A stretch of DNA of 64,000 nt from Aliiroseovarius halocynthiae. Lineage in GTDB: Bacteria > Pseudomonadota > Alphaproteobacteria > Rhodobacterales > Rhodobacteraceae. The position numbers and the translations under genes were made by a program. The stretch covers positions 1,660,671-1,724,670 of the forward strand of contig NZ_ML660019.1 of assembly GCF_007004645.1 (NCBI RefSeq), read 5' to 3'. This document shows, in pieces, positions 17,117 to 24,540 of this stretch; the first letter of the stretch is position 1; each line of letters opens with the position of its first letter. The notes beneath the pieces were generated by a model that was not told the origin of the DNA, did not search any database, and saw nothing but the letters and a program-made list of their open reading frames with translations.

Positions 17117-17661
17117 CGGACTTCCTTCCCAAAACGACGTTCTGCCTGATCCGACACGGGGAAACGACGGCCAATCGCGATGCAGTCATTGCCGGGCGCA
17201 CAGATGTCGAGCTGACGGATACAGGCCGCGCTCAGGCGCGCGCGCTTGTGGGGGGCGAGTGGCCCAGCTCTCGCATGTTGTTCACCAGTCCCATGCAACG
17301 CGCCCGCGAGACATCGGAACTGGGTTTTCCTTCGGAACAGCCGCAGGTTCATCCCGGTCTGAGAGAGCGGGATTGGGGCGTTTTCGAGGGGCAACCCCTT
17401 TCCGCACTTCCTCCGCGTGAAGGTCGGCCCGAGCAAGGGGAGGACTGGAAAGAGATGATCGATCGTGTATCGGCGGCCATTCACGATTGCTGCGCGTGTG
17501 CACAAGGAAGGCTTCCCATCATGATTTGCCATTCCGGCGTGATCCGCGCAGCCCGCATTTTGGCCGGGGACACGCACACAAGCACCCGCCCTGAAAACGC
17601 ACACCCGATTTACTTTGATTGGACCGGCACCCGCCATCAGGAGAGATCTCATGACGTCTGA
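17113..17661 (+). CDS. Histidine phosphatase family protein in the importer operon
   Basis: 182 residues from a GTG at 17113 that overlaps the MBL gene by four bases (GTGA). The N-terminal motif RHGE (residues 14-17, His15 nucleophile) and the C-terminal CHSGVIRAARIL place it in the branch-1 histidine phosphatases, close to CobC/phosphoglycerate-mutase-like enzymes. It probably removes a phosphate from a small imported metabolite. It differs from the copy at 323-919 and is not a recent duplicate. Confidence 0.83.
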   Translation: MTDFLPKTTFCLIRHGETTANRDAVIAGRTDVELTDTGRAQARALVGGEWPSSRMLFTSPMQRARETSELGFPSEQPQVHPGLRERDWGVFEGQPLSALPPREGRPEQGEDWKEMIDRVSAAIHDCCACAQGRLPIMICHSGVIRAARILAGDTHTSTRPENAHPIYFDWTGTRHQERSHDV

Positions 17662-18115
17662 TACCTTAAAACCCTGCGTTGTATTCGACGTGGACGGGAC
17701 GCTTGCCCATTTTGACGCTGATCGCCTTGGGCATTTGGTCCATGGGGAAGAGAAAAACTGGCAGGAATTTCACGAAGCCATGGCAACTGCGGATGTGATC
17801 TTTCCCGTCGCGCGGCTGTTCAGGTTGTTGAAACAGGCCGGCGAAACCATGGTGATCTGTTCTGGCCGCCCCGAGGCTTGGGTGGAATACACCACAACTT
17901 GGCTGCAAGAGCACAATCTGGCATTCGATGCCATATATTTGCGTCCCACCGGGGCAGACACTGCAAGCGACCCCGATGTCAAACGTGCTTTGTTGGCGCA
18001 GATGAAGGCGGATGGGTTTGATCCATGGATCGTGGTTGACGACCGCAGTAGCGTCGTAGAGGCGTGGCGCAACGAAGGCCTGATCTGCCTGCAATGCGCG
18101 CCGGGGCAGTTCTAG
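17651..18115 (+). CDS. HAD phosphatase resembling the 3'-phosphatase domain of T4 polynucleotide kinase
   Basis: 154 residues. HAD motif I is FDVDGTLA (Asp13, Asp15), motif II CSGRPE (Ser71, Arg73), then YLRPTGAD and motif IV VVDDRSSVVEAWR (Asp130, Asp131). From memory these line up with the C-terminal phosphatase domain of phage T4 PseT, including the final Q-x-A-x-G-x-F pattern. The kinase domain is absent. T4 PseT removes 3'-phosphates from nucleic acids and nucleotides. I chose the ATG at 17651, with GGAGAG upstream, over a frame beginning at 17615; it overlaps the preceding gene by 11 bases. Last gene of the operon. Confidence 0.78.
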   Translation: MTSDTLKPCVVFDVDGTLAHFDADRLGHLVHGEEKNWQEFHEAMATADVIFPVARLFRLLKQAGETMVICSGRPEAWVEYTTTWLQEHNLAFDAIYLRPTGADTASDPDVKRALLAQMKADGFDPWIVVDDRSSVVEAWRNEGLICLQCAPGQF

Positions 18116-18500
18116 CCACAGGCAAGCGCTTTGCGACAGTGGACACTGCTAGCGGCAAACGTTTGGGGTCCGTGCAGGGCTCTGAGGGAGCTAACTAATA
18201 CAGGCGCACCTTCATCACGTGGACGTCCGTTGGCAACTTCAGTTCTTGCTTGGATTGCTGCCATTCGGGCTGAGACATGGCAAAGGTCGGGGTATGGGCA
18301 TTGTTACCAATTGAATATCCCGCGATATCAGAGAGCTCAGTCTCAAGCCTTTTCGACGCAACTATGGACACGCTGCGCATTGTGCCTGCAATTGCCAACC
18401 AATTAAGTCAGTATTAGCCTGCGGGTACCAGCGTGGCACCAATGCTTGAACATCAAGTGAGGTTTGAAGGCAACTGCAACAAGGTAAGCCACCAAAGGCG
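18116..18500 (+). other. About 385 bp without a supported gene
   Basis: Between the convergent ends of the importer operon and the 2OG-oxygenase gene. A minus-strand frame at 18195-18398 (67 codons, TTG start) has mildly coding-like codons toward its end but no ribosome-binding site or recognisable motif. No clear terminator hairpin with a T-run was found. Confidence 0.4.
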
Positions 18501-19418
18501 TCAGCTATCCCTCTGCGCCATCAGGTGCAGATACGTCTCGTCAAACCGCTTCTTCATATGATCCCCTGCCAGAATGACGTGATCCGCGCCTTTCGGGGCC
18601 ACATTCGTGTCGTGGTTGGGGTTGAAGAACATCGGGACCGAAATCCGCTCATCGCCGCTTCCGACAACCCGGTGCAAGGTCGCTTTCACCCGTCCGCCGG
18701 TCCACATCTCAAGCATCTCGCCGAAATTGATGACGAAATCGCCCAGGGGTGCGTTAACCGGCAGCCATGTCTTATCAGCGCCCAGCACCTCAAGCCCGGC
18801 CACCCCGTCCGAGGCCAGCAGCGTCACACACCCGTAATCCGTATGCGCTGCAATCCCGAAATCCTTATCCCCCGCCCAATCCGGGCGCGGCGGATAATAG
18901 TTCCCGCGCAAAAGCGCCATCGGACGGGTGAAGGCCGCATCGAAATAGGTCTCGTCCTCGCCGATCGCGGCTGCAATCCCGCGCAGAACCCCCATCGCAA
19001 CGCCCAGTGCGTTGGCATAATAGGCCTGAATGACCTCGCGAAACCCTACAAGCTCAGGCCATTGATTGTCGCCGTAAACCGACAGGTCCTGCGCCCGAAG
19101 CGGGTCATCCGCAGCCAGCTGAAACCCGCAATCGAAGACCTCTTTGAAATCAGGGTTGGCGTTGAGGTCCACTTGCTCGCTGCCCGCCGCGCCCCAGCCG
19201 CGATTGGCCCCGGTGCGCGCCATATTGACCGCGTCCTTCACATTATCTGGCTGATGAAAGAAACGGCGATATGTGTCCAGAACATGCCCCAGTTCTTCCG
19301 GCGCGATCGCCGTGTTATGTACCGTCAGAAATCCCACATCCTGCACGCCGCGCAAAAGTTCGGCCATCGTGGCTGGGTCACGTGCATCAATCAGGGCCGC
19401 ATCAAGTCTTGGGATCAT
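18501..19418 (-). CDS. 2-oxoglutarate/Fe(II)-dependent dioxygenase, isopenicillin-N-synthase-like
   Basis: 305 residues. The iron ligands His192 and Asp194 (AAHTDYG) and His249 (TLHRVV) are present, with the 2-oxoglutarate-binding Arg258-x-Ser260 in RISVPMFF. An N-terminal DIOX_N domain spans about residues 3-110. Members oxidise diverse small molecules; the substrate cannot be inferred here. The gene stands alone, convergent with the importer operon and divergent from tpiA. Confidence 0.87.
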   Translation of the reverse strand: MIPRLDAALIDARDPATMAELLRGVQDVGFLTVHNTAIAPEELGHVLDTYRRFFHQPDNVKDAVNMARTGANRGWGAAGSEQVDLNANPDFKEVFDCGFQLAADDPLRAQDLSVYGDNQWPELVGFREVIQAYYANALGVAMGVLRGIAAAIGEDETYFDAAFTRPMALLRGNYYPPRPDWAGDKDFGIAAHTDYGCVTLLASDGVAGLEVLGADKTWLPVNAPLGDFVINFGEMLEMWTGGRVKATLHRVVGSGDERISVPMFFNPNHDTNVAPKGADHVILAGDHMKKRFDETYLHLMAQRDS

Positions 19419-19549
19419 CGAAAGCCTCGCAAAACAAAGTTAGTTGCTTCTACAGAAGATACCCCGTGGATCAACGACAAAACCGCCCCGGGGCTTGACG
19501 CCCCCTGCCCCGCGTCGGAAAACGGGCTAACATAACAAGGGAGATCGAC

Positions 19550-20296
19550 ATGCGGCGCAAGATGGCAGCAGGCAATTGGAAAATGAACGGCCTGCAAAGT
19601 AACCTGGCCGAGCTTAAGGCTCTGGCACAGGAATTTGGCAACGCGGACTGCGACATTCTGATTTGCCCCCCCGCCACGTTGATCCACAGCGCAGCGTCAA
19701 CCACCGCAGACGCCGTCGATATCGGTGGGCAAGACTGCCATCAATCCGAGACCGGCGCGCATACGGGCGACATCTCGGCGCAGATGCTGAAAGACGCAGG
19801 CGCGACGCATGTCATTCTTGGCCATTCTGAACGTCGTGAAGATCATGACGAAAGCGATCACGACGTGCGCCACAAGGCAGTTGCAGCGATCCATGCAGGG
19901 CTAAAGACCGTGATTTGCTGCGGCGAGACTTTGGAAGAACGCGAGGCAAACAACACGCTGGACATCATTGGCGGGCAGCTGGCGGGTTCGATCCCAGACA
20001 CGGTGACCGGGGAAAACCTGATTGTTGCCTATGAACCCATCTGGGCGATCGGCACCGGAAAAGTGCCAACGCTGGATCAGATCGGCGAGGTCCACGATTT
20101 TATCCGCGCCCGGCTGGAACGCCGTTTTGGCGAAGGCGTCGGACGTTCGACCCGCATTCTGTATGGTGGTTCGGTCAAGCCGGGAAATGCCGCTGACATT
20201 TTCGGCGTGTCTAATGTTGATGGGGCTTTGGTGGGCGGCGCAAGCCTGAAGGCCGAGGATTTCGGCCAGATCATCACGGCGCTTGCAGCGTCCTGA
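19550..20296 (+). CDS. tpiA: Triose-phosphate isomerase
   Basis: 248 residues, normal length. The catalytic residues are Lys11 (GNWKMNG), His92 (LGHSERR) and Glu162 (AYEPIWAIGTG); the phosphate loop RILYGGSVKPGN is intact. It interconverts dihydroxyacetone phosphate and glyceraldehyde 3-phosphate. The His/Asp-rich stretch after the active-site His (EDHDESDHD) is a little unusual but leaves the catalytic framework intact. A terminator follows at 20322-20348. Confidence 0.96.
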   Translation: MRRKMAAGNWKMNGLQSNLAELKALAQEFGNADCDILICPPATLIHSAASTTADAVDIGGQDCHQSETGAHTGDISAQMLKDAGATHVILGHSERREDHDESDHDVRHKAVAAIHAGLKTVICCGETLEEREANNTLDIIGGQLAGSIPDTVTGENLIVAYEPIWAIGTGKVPTLDQIGEVHDFIRARLERRFGEGVGRSTRILYGGSVKPGNAADIFGVSNVDGALVGGASLKAEDFGQIITALAAS

Positions 20297-20321
20297 TCCC
20301 TCGTTGGCATCAGGTGCTCTT

Positions 20322-20348
20322 AACCCCGGCCATTGCGTCGGGGTTTTT
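20322..20348 (+). terminator. Rho-independent terminator after tpiA
   Basis: A 7-bp stem (AACCCCG at 20322-20328 with CGGGGTT at 20339-20345) and a 10-base loop are followed by a T-run ending at 20348, 26 bases after the tpiA stop codon. Confidence 0.85.
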
Positions 20349-20409
20349 CATGTCTTGACAGAACGCCCCGCTTAATTAACATCGCAATTAAATGTGATGG
20401 GAGCCCGCA

Positions 20410-21807
20410 ATGAACTATGATGATCTGGCCGACTGGCAAAAACGCGCTGCAGACTGGGCACGCGATTATCATGCTGGGCTACGTGATCGTCCCGTGCGCC
20501 CAAACATCGCGCCCGGCGCATTTCTGTCCCTGATCGAAGCACCCGTTCCGGAAGCCCCCGAACCGGTCGAGACGATTTTCGACGATTTCACCCGCCTTGT
20601 GCCGGATGCCATGACCCACTGGCAGCATCCGCGCTTCTTTGCCTATTTCCCAGCCAATGCAGCCCCTGCGTCAATGTTGGCCGAACAACTAGCCAATGCC
20701 ATGTCCGCCCAGGCGATGCTGTGGCAAACAGCCCCGGCCGCCAATGAAATGGAGGATCTGGTGATCCGCTGGCTGCGCGACGGGATGGGCCTGCCAGCCG
20801 ATTTCACCGGCACTATCCATGACAGCGCGACGACCGCCACCTTCTCGGCTGTGACCACGATGCGAGAGCTAGCGCTGGATCACACAGGCATCACCCAGGG
20901 CTTGTCCGGTGCGCCTCAGCTGCGCATCTATGCCAGCGCACAGACCCATTCCAGCGTCGACAAGGCTGTGCGCCTGTCGGGGATCGGGCAGGACAATCTT
21001 GTGAAAGTCCCCACCATTCCCGGCCACCCCACCTGGTCGATGGACCCCGACGCGCTGGATCGTCTGATACGCGAAGACATCGCCGCTGGGCGCAAGCCCG
21101 CGGGCGTTGTGCTCTGCGTGGGCGGCACCTCGATCGGGGCATGCGATGATATTGCGGCCTGTATCAAAGTGGCACATGGCCATGAGCTGACCGTTCATGT
21201 GGACGCCGCTTGGGCCGGGTCTGCGATGATCTGCGAAGAGTTCCGGCATCTATGGGCGGGCATCGAGGCTGCCGACAGCATTATCTTCAACCCGCATAAA
21301 TGGCTGGGCGCGCAGTTTGACTGCGCCGTGCAATTCCTGCGCGATCCCGGCCCACAGATCGGGGCGATGGGCCTACGCCCGGAATATCTGAAGACGCAGG
21401 GCGCGGATGAGATCGTAAACTATAACGAATGGACCCTGCCCCTTGGCCGCCGCTTCCGGGCGCTGAAGATCTGGTTCCTTCTGCGTGCCGAAGGGCTGTC
21501 CGGCCTGCGCTCTCACATCCGCAACCACGTCGCATGGTCGAACGAGGCATGCGACGCCATCGCCGCCCTGCCCGGCTTTGACATCACCACGCCCCCAATC
21601 CTGTCGCTGTTCAGCTTCCGTTATCAGGATGACGCGAAAACCGCCGAGTTGCTTGAGCGCGTGAACCGCGACGGGCGCATCTATTTGACCCAGACGCAAC
21701 ATGATGGGCAATTCGTCATTCGCGTCACTGTAGGACAATTCAACTGCACGCGAGAAGACGTGATGACCATCCCCGCCGTTCTATCCGAACTTGTAAAAGA
21801 TCTGTAA
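20410..21807 (+). CDS. PLP-dependent group II decarboxylase (aromatic-L-amino-acid decarboxylase-like)
   Basis: 465 residues. The PLP lysine is Lys297 in NPHKWLG, and the cofactor-pairing Asp265 lies in HVDAAWAG. The N-terminal segment WQHPRFFAYFPANAAPASML is typical of the AADC branch. It probably decarboxylates an aromatic or related amino acid to an amine. It is a monocistronic-looking gene: tpiA's terminator precedes it and a 146-bp gap follows. The substrate choice (Trp, Tyr, DOPA or other) is not decidable from sequence alone. Confidence 0.88.
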   Translation: MNYDDLADWQKRAADWARDYHAGLRDRPVRPNIAPGAFLSLIEAPVPEAPEPVETIFDDFTRLVPDAMTHWQHPRFFAYFPANAAPASMLAEQLANAMSAQAMLWQTAPAANEMEDLVIRWLRDGMGLPADFTGTIHDSATTATFSAVTTMRELALDHTGITQGLSGAPQLRIYASAQTHSSVDKAVRLSGIGQDNLVKVPTIPGHPTWSMDPDALDRLIREDIAAGRKPAGVVLCVGGTSIGACDDIAACIKVAHGHELTVHVDAAWAGSAMICEEFRHLWAGIEAADSIIFNPHKWLGAQFDCAVQFLRDPGPQIGAMGLRPEYLKTQGADEIVNYNEWTLPLGRRFRALKIWFLLRAEGLSGLRSHIRNHVAWSNEACDAIAALPGFDITTPPILSLFSFRYQDDAKTAELLERVNRDGRIYLTQTQHDGQFVIRVTVGQFNCTREDVMTIPAVLSELVKDL

Positions 21808-21953
21808 CGTCAGGAAATCTTTACATTTTCATGAATATCCTCTATCTTGAAGAGGCTGATGTCACGGGCAACTGACTTTTTATTGACCAAAGCCCGGCAC
21901 ATCAAAGCCTGTATCGCCCCTTATATTAGAGGCAAGCGAGAAAAGGATATTCC

Positions 21954-22688
21954 ATGGAACAGATCCGTGACCACATCCTGGGCCGCCACGCTGAAAACCT
22001 GACGGAAAGCTGTGCCGCCCGCCACGTTCACACCCAACCTGACATACGTCATTTCGGGCAAGATTTCACTTTTCGCGAATATGTGGCCGATGGGGTCGTG
22101 CACGGGCTTGGGGTGATTTCTGCGCTGATTGGCTCGATCACGCTGATCCTGTGGGCATCTGGGGATGCGCCCATGGGGCATCTGCCGCCCCTTCTGGTGT
22201 ATGGGATCGGCATGGTCGCCAGTTTTGCACTGTCAGCTGCCTATAACATGACCCTTCATACCTCTGCCCGTTCTGTCCTTCGCCGCTTTGATCACGCGGC
22301 GATTTTTCTTTTTATTGCAGCCACCTATACGCCCATTGCGCTGATTGGGATTGGTGGAAGCACGGGCGTCGCATGGGCGGCCCTGATCTGGAGCATTGCT
22401 TTATTCGGCATGCTCCTAAAGCTTTTCTTCCTGTGCCGGTTTGAACGTACAGGTTTTATGCTGACCCTGATGTTGGGTTGGATAGGCGTTCTTATGATCG
22501 GCCCTCTGCTGGCGAGTGTCAGTTTATGGGTTCTGGTTCTTCTGGTCGGTGGCGGCTTTCTGTTCACCATTGGTACGTTGTTTCATCTGCGTGACCACTG
22601 GCCCTTCAACCGCGCAATCTGGCATGTGCATGTTCTGCTGGGGGCTGCGGCGCATTATGCTGCTGTCGTGATGGTCGTTTGGTCCTGA
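21954..22688 (+). CDS. Hemolysin III / PAQR family membrane protein
   Basis: 244 residues with a cytosolic N-terminus of about 45 residues and seven predicted membrane spans. The PAQR signatures are present: VADGVVHGLGV, SAAYNMTLHTS, RRFDHAAIFLFIAATYTPI and the late WHVHVLLGAAAHYAAV with its conserved histidines, which in PAQR proteins form a metal site. Bacterial members (YqfA/HlyIII) are envelope proteins linked to membrane lipid homeostasis; haemolytic activity is not implied. Confidence 0.88.
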   Translation: MEQIRDHILGRHAENLTESCAARHVHTQPDIRHFGQDFTFREYVADGVVHGLGVISALIGSITLILWASGDAPMGHLPPLLVYGIGMVASFALSAAYNMTLHTSARSVLRRFDHAAIFLFIAATYTPIALIGIGGSTGVAWAALIWSIALFGMLLKLFFLCRFERTGFMLTLMLGWIGVLMIGPLLASVSLWVLVLLVGGGFLFTIGTLFHLRDHWPFNRAIWHVHVLLGAAAHYAAVVMVVWS

Positions 22689-22722
22689 CCGCGATCCACA
22701 ATCGACCAATAAGATACGGAAA

Positions 22723-22741
22723 GCGTCATGTTAAATGACGC
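22723..22741. repeat. Perfect 7-bp inverted repeat upstream of the MttB-like gene
   Basis: GCGTCAT (22723-22729), five bases, ATGACGC (22735-22741). It lies 35 bases after the PAQR gene and about 57 bases before a possible short reading frame. No T-run follows, so an operator is more likely than a terminator. Confidence 0.45.
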
Positions 22742-22797
22742 AAACGGAATAGAATCCTGCGCGCACGTCTCCAATATTTAACATGTGGAGGAACCAG

Positions 22798-22884
22798 ATG
22801 GACCGGTTAGACTGGAAGATCTCAATCGTTGTACGCACCATTGGTGCCGAACGCGGTCGCGCGGCGCGTGGACGCCCCTGCTAA
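22798..22884 (+). CDS. Possible 28-residue leader peptide upstream of the MttB-like gene
   Basis: A short frame starts at an ATG with an almost ideal GGAGG six bases upstream. It begins MDRLDWKISIVVRT and ends with an Arg/Gly-rich tail finishing RGRPC. It stops 48 bases before the MttB-like gene. The strong ribosome-binding site in an otherwise empty 240-bp gap is the main evidence. It may be a leader peptide controlling the downstream gene, an independent microprotein, or chance. Confidence 0.4.
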   Translation: MDRLDWKISIVVRTIGAERGRAARGRPC

Positions 22885-22931
22885 TGTCATTTCCCTTGAA
22901 TTGACACTACAGCAGGAAGGACATCCCACTT

Positions 22932-24470
22932 ATGACAGCAAGAACTTCACGCCGTGCAGGCGGCCGGCAGGCCCGTCAGGCGCTTCGCGCAGCCCCCTTG
23001 GCAAAGGACAGCCGCCCCGTCCATGCCGGCCTGGAAGGCGGCACCTATAAGCCCCTGACGCCCGAAGGAATGAAACGCATCCACCAAGCGGCATTGGACG
23101 CGCTTGAGCAGGTCGGTCTGGCCGACGCGCCCCCATCCGGCATCGAGATCATGACGCGAGCCGGGGCTATTCTGGGCGATGATGGGCGCCTGCGCTTTCC
23201 CCGTGCTCTGGTGGAAGACATGTTGGCCAAGGCCGCAAAGGATATCACACTTTGTGGCCGCGATCCGCAGAATGATCTGAACCTGTCTGGCAATCGCGTG
23301 CACTATGGCACCGCCGGTGCCGCAGTACATCTGGTGGATGCCGAAGGGCGCGAATACCGCGACAGTACCGTACAGGACCTGCATGACGCGGCCCGCATTG
23401 CCGACCGGCTAGACAACATCCACTTCCTGCAACGCCCTATGGTGTGCCGTGACATCCCCGACAACCGCGAGATGGATCTGAACTCGATCTATGCCTGCGT
23501 TGCGGGCACGACCAAGCACATCGGGACGTCGTTCACCGAACCGGATTTCGTTGATGACGGGATCGAGCTGTTGCACATGATTGCAGGCGGCGAAGACAAA
23601 TGGCGCGCGCGCCCTTTCGTGTCGAATTCGAACTGTTTCGTTGTGCCCCCGATGAAGTTCGCCACAGAAAGTTGCGAGGTGATGGAGAAAGTCATCGCGG
23701 CAGGCATGCCGGTTCTGTTGTTGTCTGCAGGCATGGCCACCGCAACCGCCCCGCCCACGCTGGCAGGCACCATCGTGCAGGCCGTGGCGGAATGTCTGGC
23801 GGGCGTGGTCTATGTGAACGCCATTTCTCCGGGTCATCCGGCAATCTTCGGCACCTGGCCTTTTGTGGTCGACCTGCGTTCGGGCGCGATGTCCGGCGGT
23901 TCGGGCGAACAAGCGCTGCTAACGGCGGGCTGCTCGCAGATGCACCAATTCTATGGCCTTCCGGGCGGCGCGGCGGCTGGATTTTCGGACGCAAAGCTTC
24001 CTGACATGCAGGCCGGGTGGGAGCAGATGTGCTCGAACGTCATGGCCGGCCTTTCGGGGCTGAACATGGTGTACGAGGCCGCAGGCATGCACGCATCCCT
24101 TTTGGGGTTCTGTCATGAAAGCCTGATCCTTGGCGATGACATCATCGGGCAGGCCCTGCGCTGCGTACGCGGGATCGAGGTGACCGAGGATGCGGTCAGT
24201 TTGGACATGATGAAGTCGGTTTGCTTGGGTGGCCCCGGCCATTATCTGGGCGAAGATCAGACGCTAAGCCTGATGCAGACGGAATACGCCTATCCCACGC
24301 TTGGCGACCGCACGTCGCCCAAAGAATGGGCCGAGGTCGGCAAGCCTGATCTGGTTCAGGCCGCCAAGGCGCGTAAAGAGGCCATCTTGGCCGAACCGTC
24401 GCGCGCGCATCTGGACCAAGCGCTGGACCAGGAAATCCGCGCTCGGTTCAACATTCATCTTCCGACATAG
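22932..24470 (+). CDS. Trimethylamine-methyltransferase (MttB) superfamily protein, non-pyrrolysine type
   Basis: 512 residues in one uninterrupted frame: there is no in-frame amber codon, so no pyrrolysine. The TIM-barrel family motifs include VHYGTAGAAVH, TKHIGTSFTEP, AISPGHPAIFGTWPFVVDL and GLSGLNMVYEAAGM. Non-Pyl members such as MtgB transfer a methyl group from glycine betaine or other quaternary amines to a corrinoid protein, but no corrinoid-protein gene lies nearby, so the acceptor may be encoded elsewhere. AGGAAGGA precedes the ATG. The substrate is unknown; the sarcosine-type locus at 45-54 kb may be metabolically related. Confidence 0.85.
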   Translation: MTARTSRRAGGRQARQALRAAPLAKDSRPVHAGLEGGTYKPLTPEGMKRIHQAALDALEQVGLADAPPSGIEIMTRAGAILGDDGRLRFPRALVEDMLAKAAKDITLCGRDPQNDLNLSGNRVHYGTAGAAVHLVDAEGREYRDSTVQDLHDAARIADRLDNIHFLQRPMVCRDIPDNREMDLNSIYACVAGTTKHIGTSFTEPDFVDDGIELLHMIAGGEDKWRARPFVSNSNCFVVPPMKFATESCEVMEKVIAAGMPVLLLSAGMATATAPPTLAGTIVQAVAECLAGVVYVNAISPGHPAIFGTWPFVVDLRSGAMSGGSGEQALLTAGCSQMHQFYGLPGGAAAGFSDAKLPDMQAGWEQMCSNVMAGLSGLNMVYEAAGMHASLLGFCHESLILGDDIIGQALRCVRGIEVTEDAVSLDMMKSVCLGGPGHYLGEDQTLSLMQTEYAYPTLGDRTSPKEWAEVGKPDLVQAAKARKEAILAEPSRAHLDQALDQEIRARFNIHLPT

Positions 24471-24485
24471 GCTGAAGCGGCAGGA

Positions 24486-24506
24486 CCGGGGGTTTTGCAC
24501 CCCCGG
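24486..24506. repeat. GC-rich hairpin between convergent genes (terminator-like)
   Basis: CCGGGGGT and ACCCCCGG form an 8-bp perfect stem with a 5-base loop, followed by a second C-run and then an A/T-rich stretch. It lies between the convergent MttB-like and uup genes. Similar C/G-rich hairpins are common downstream of genes in Rhodobacterales, from general familiarity. It probably serves as a bidirectional transcription end despite lacking a clear T-run. Confidence 0.5.
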
Positions 24507-24540
24507 ACCCCCGCAAGATATTTCAGACAAGAAAAAGAGG

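Noticed and set aside
18195-18398. 67-codon minus-strand frame in the gap after the importer operon
   Set aside because: It starts only at TTG, lacks a ribosome-binding site, and its codon bias is only slightly coding-like.
22932-24470. Pyrrolysine-type trimethylamine methyltransferase
   Set aside because: There is no in-frame amber codon, which the Pyl-dependent enzymes need.
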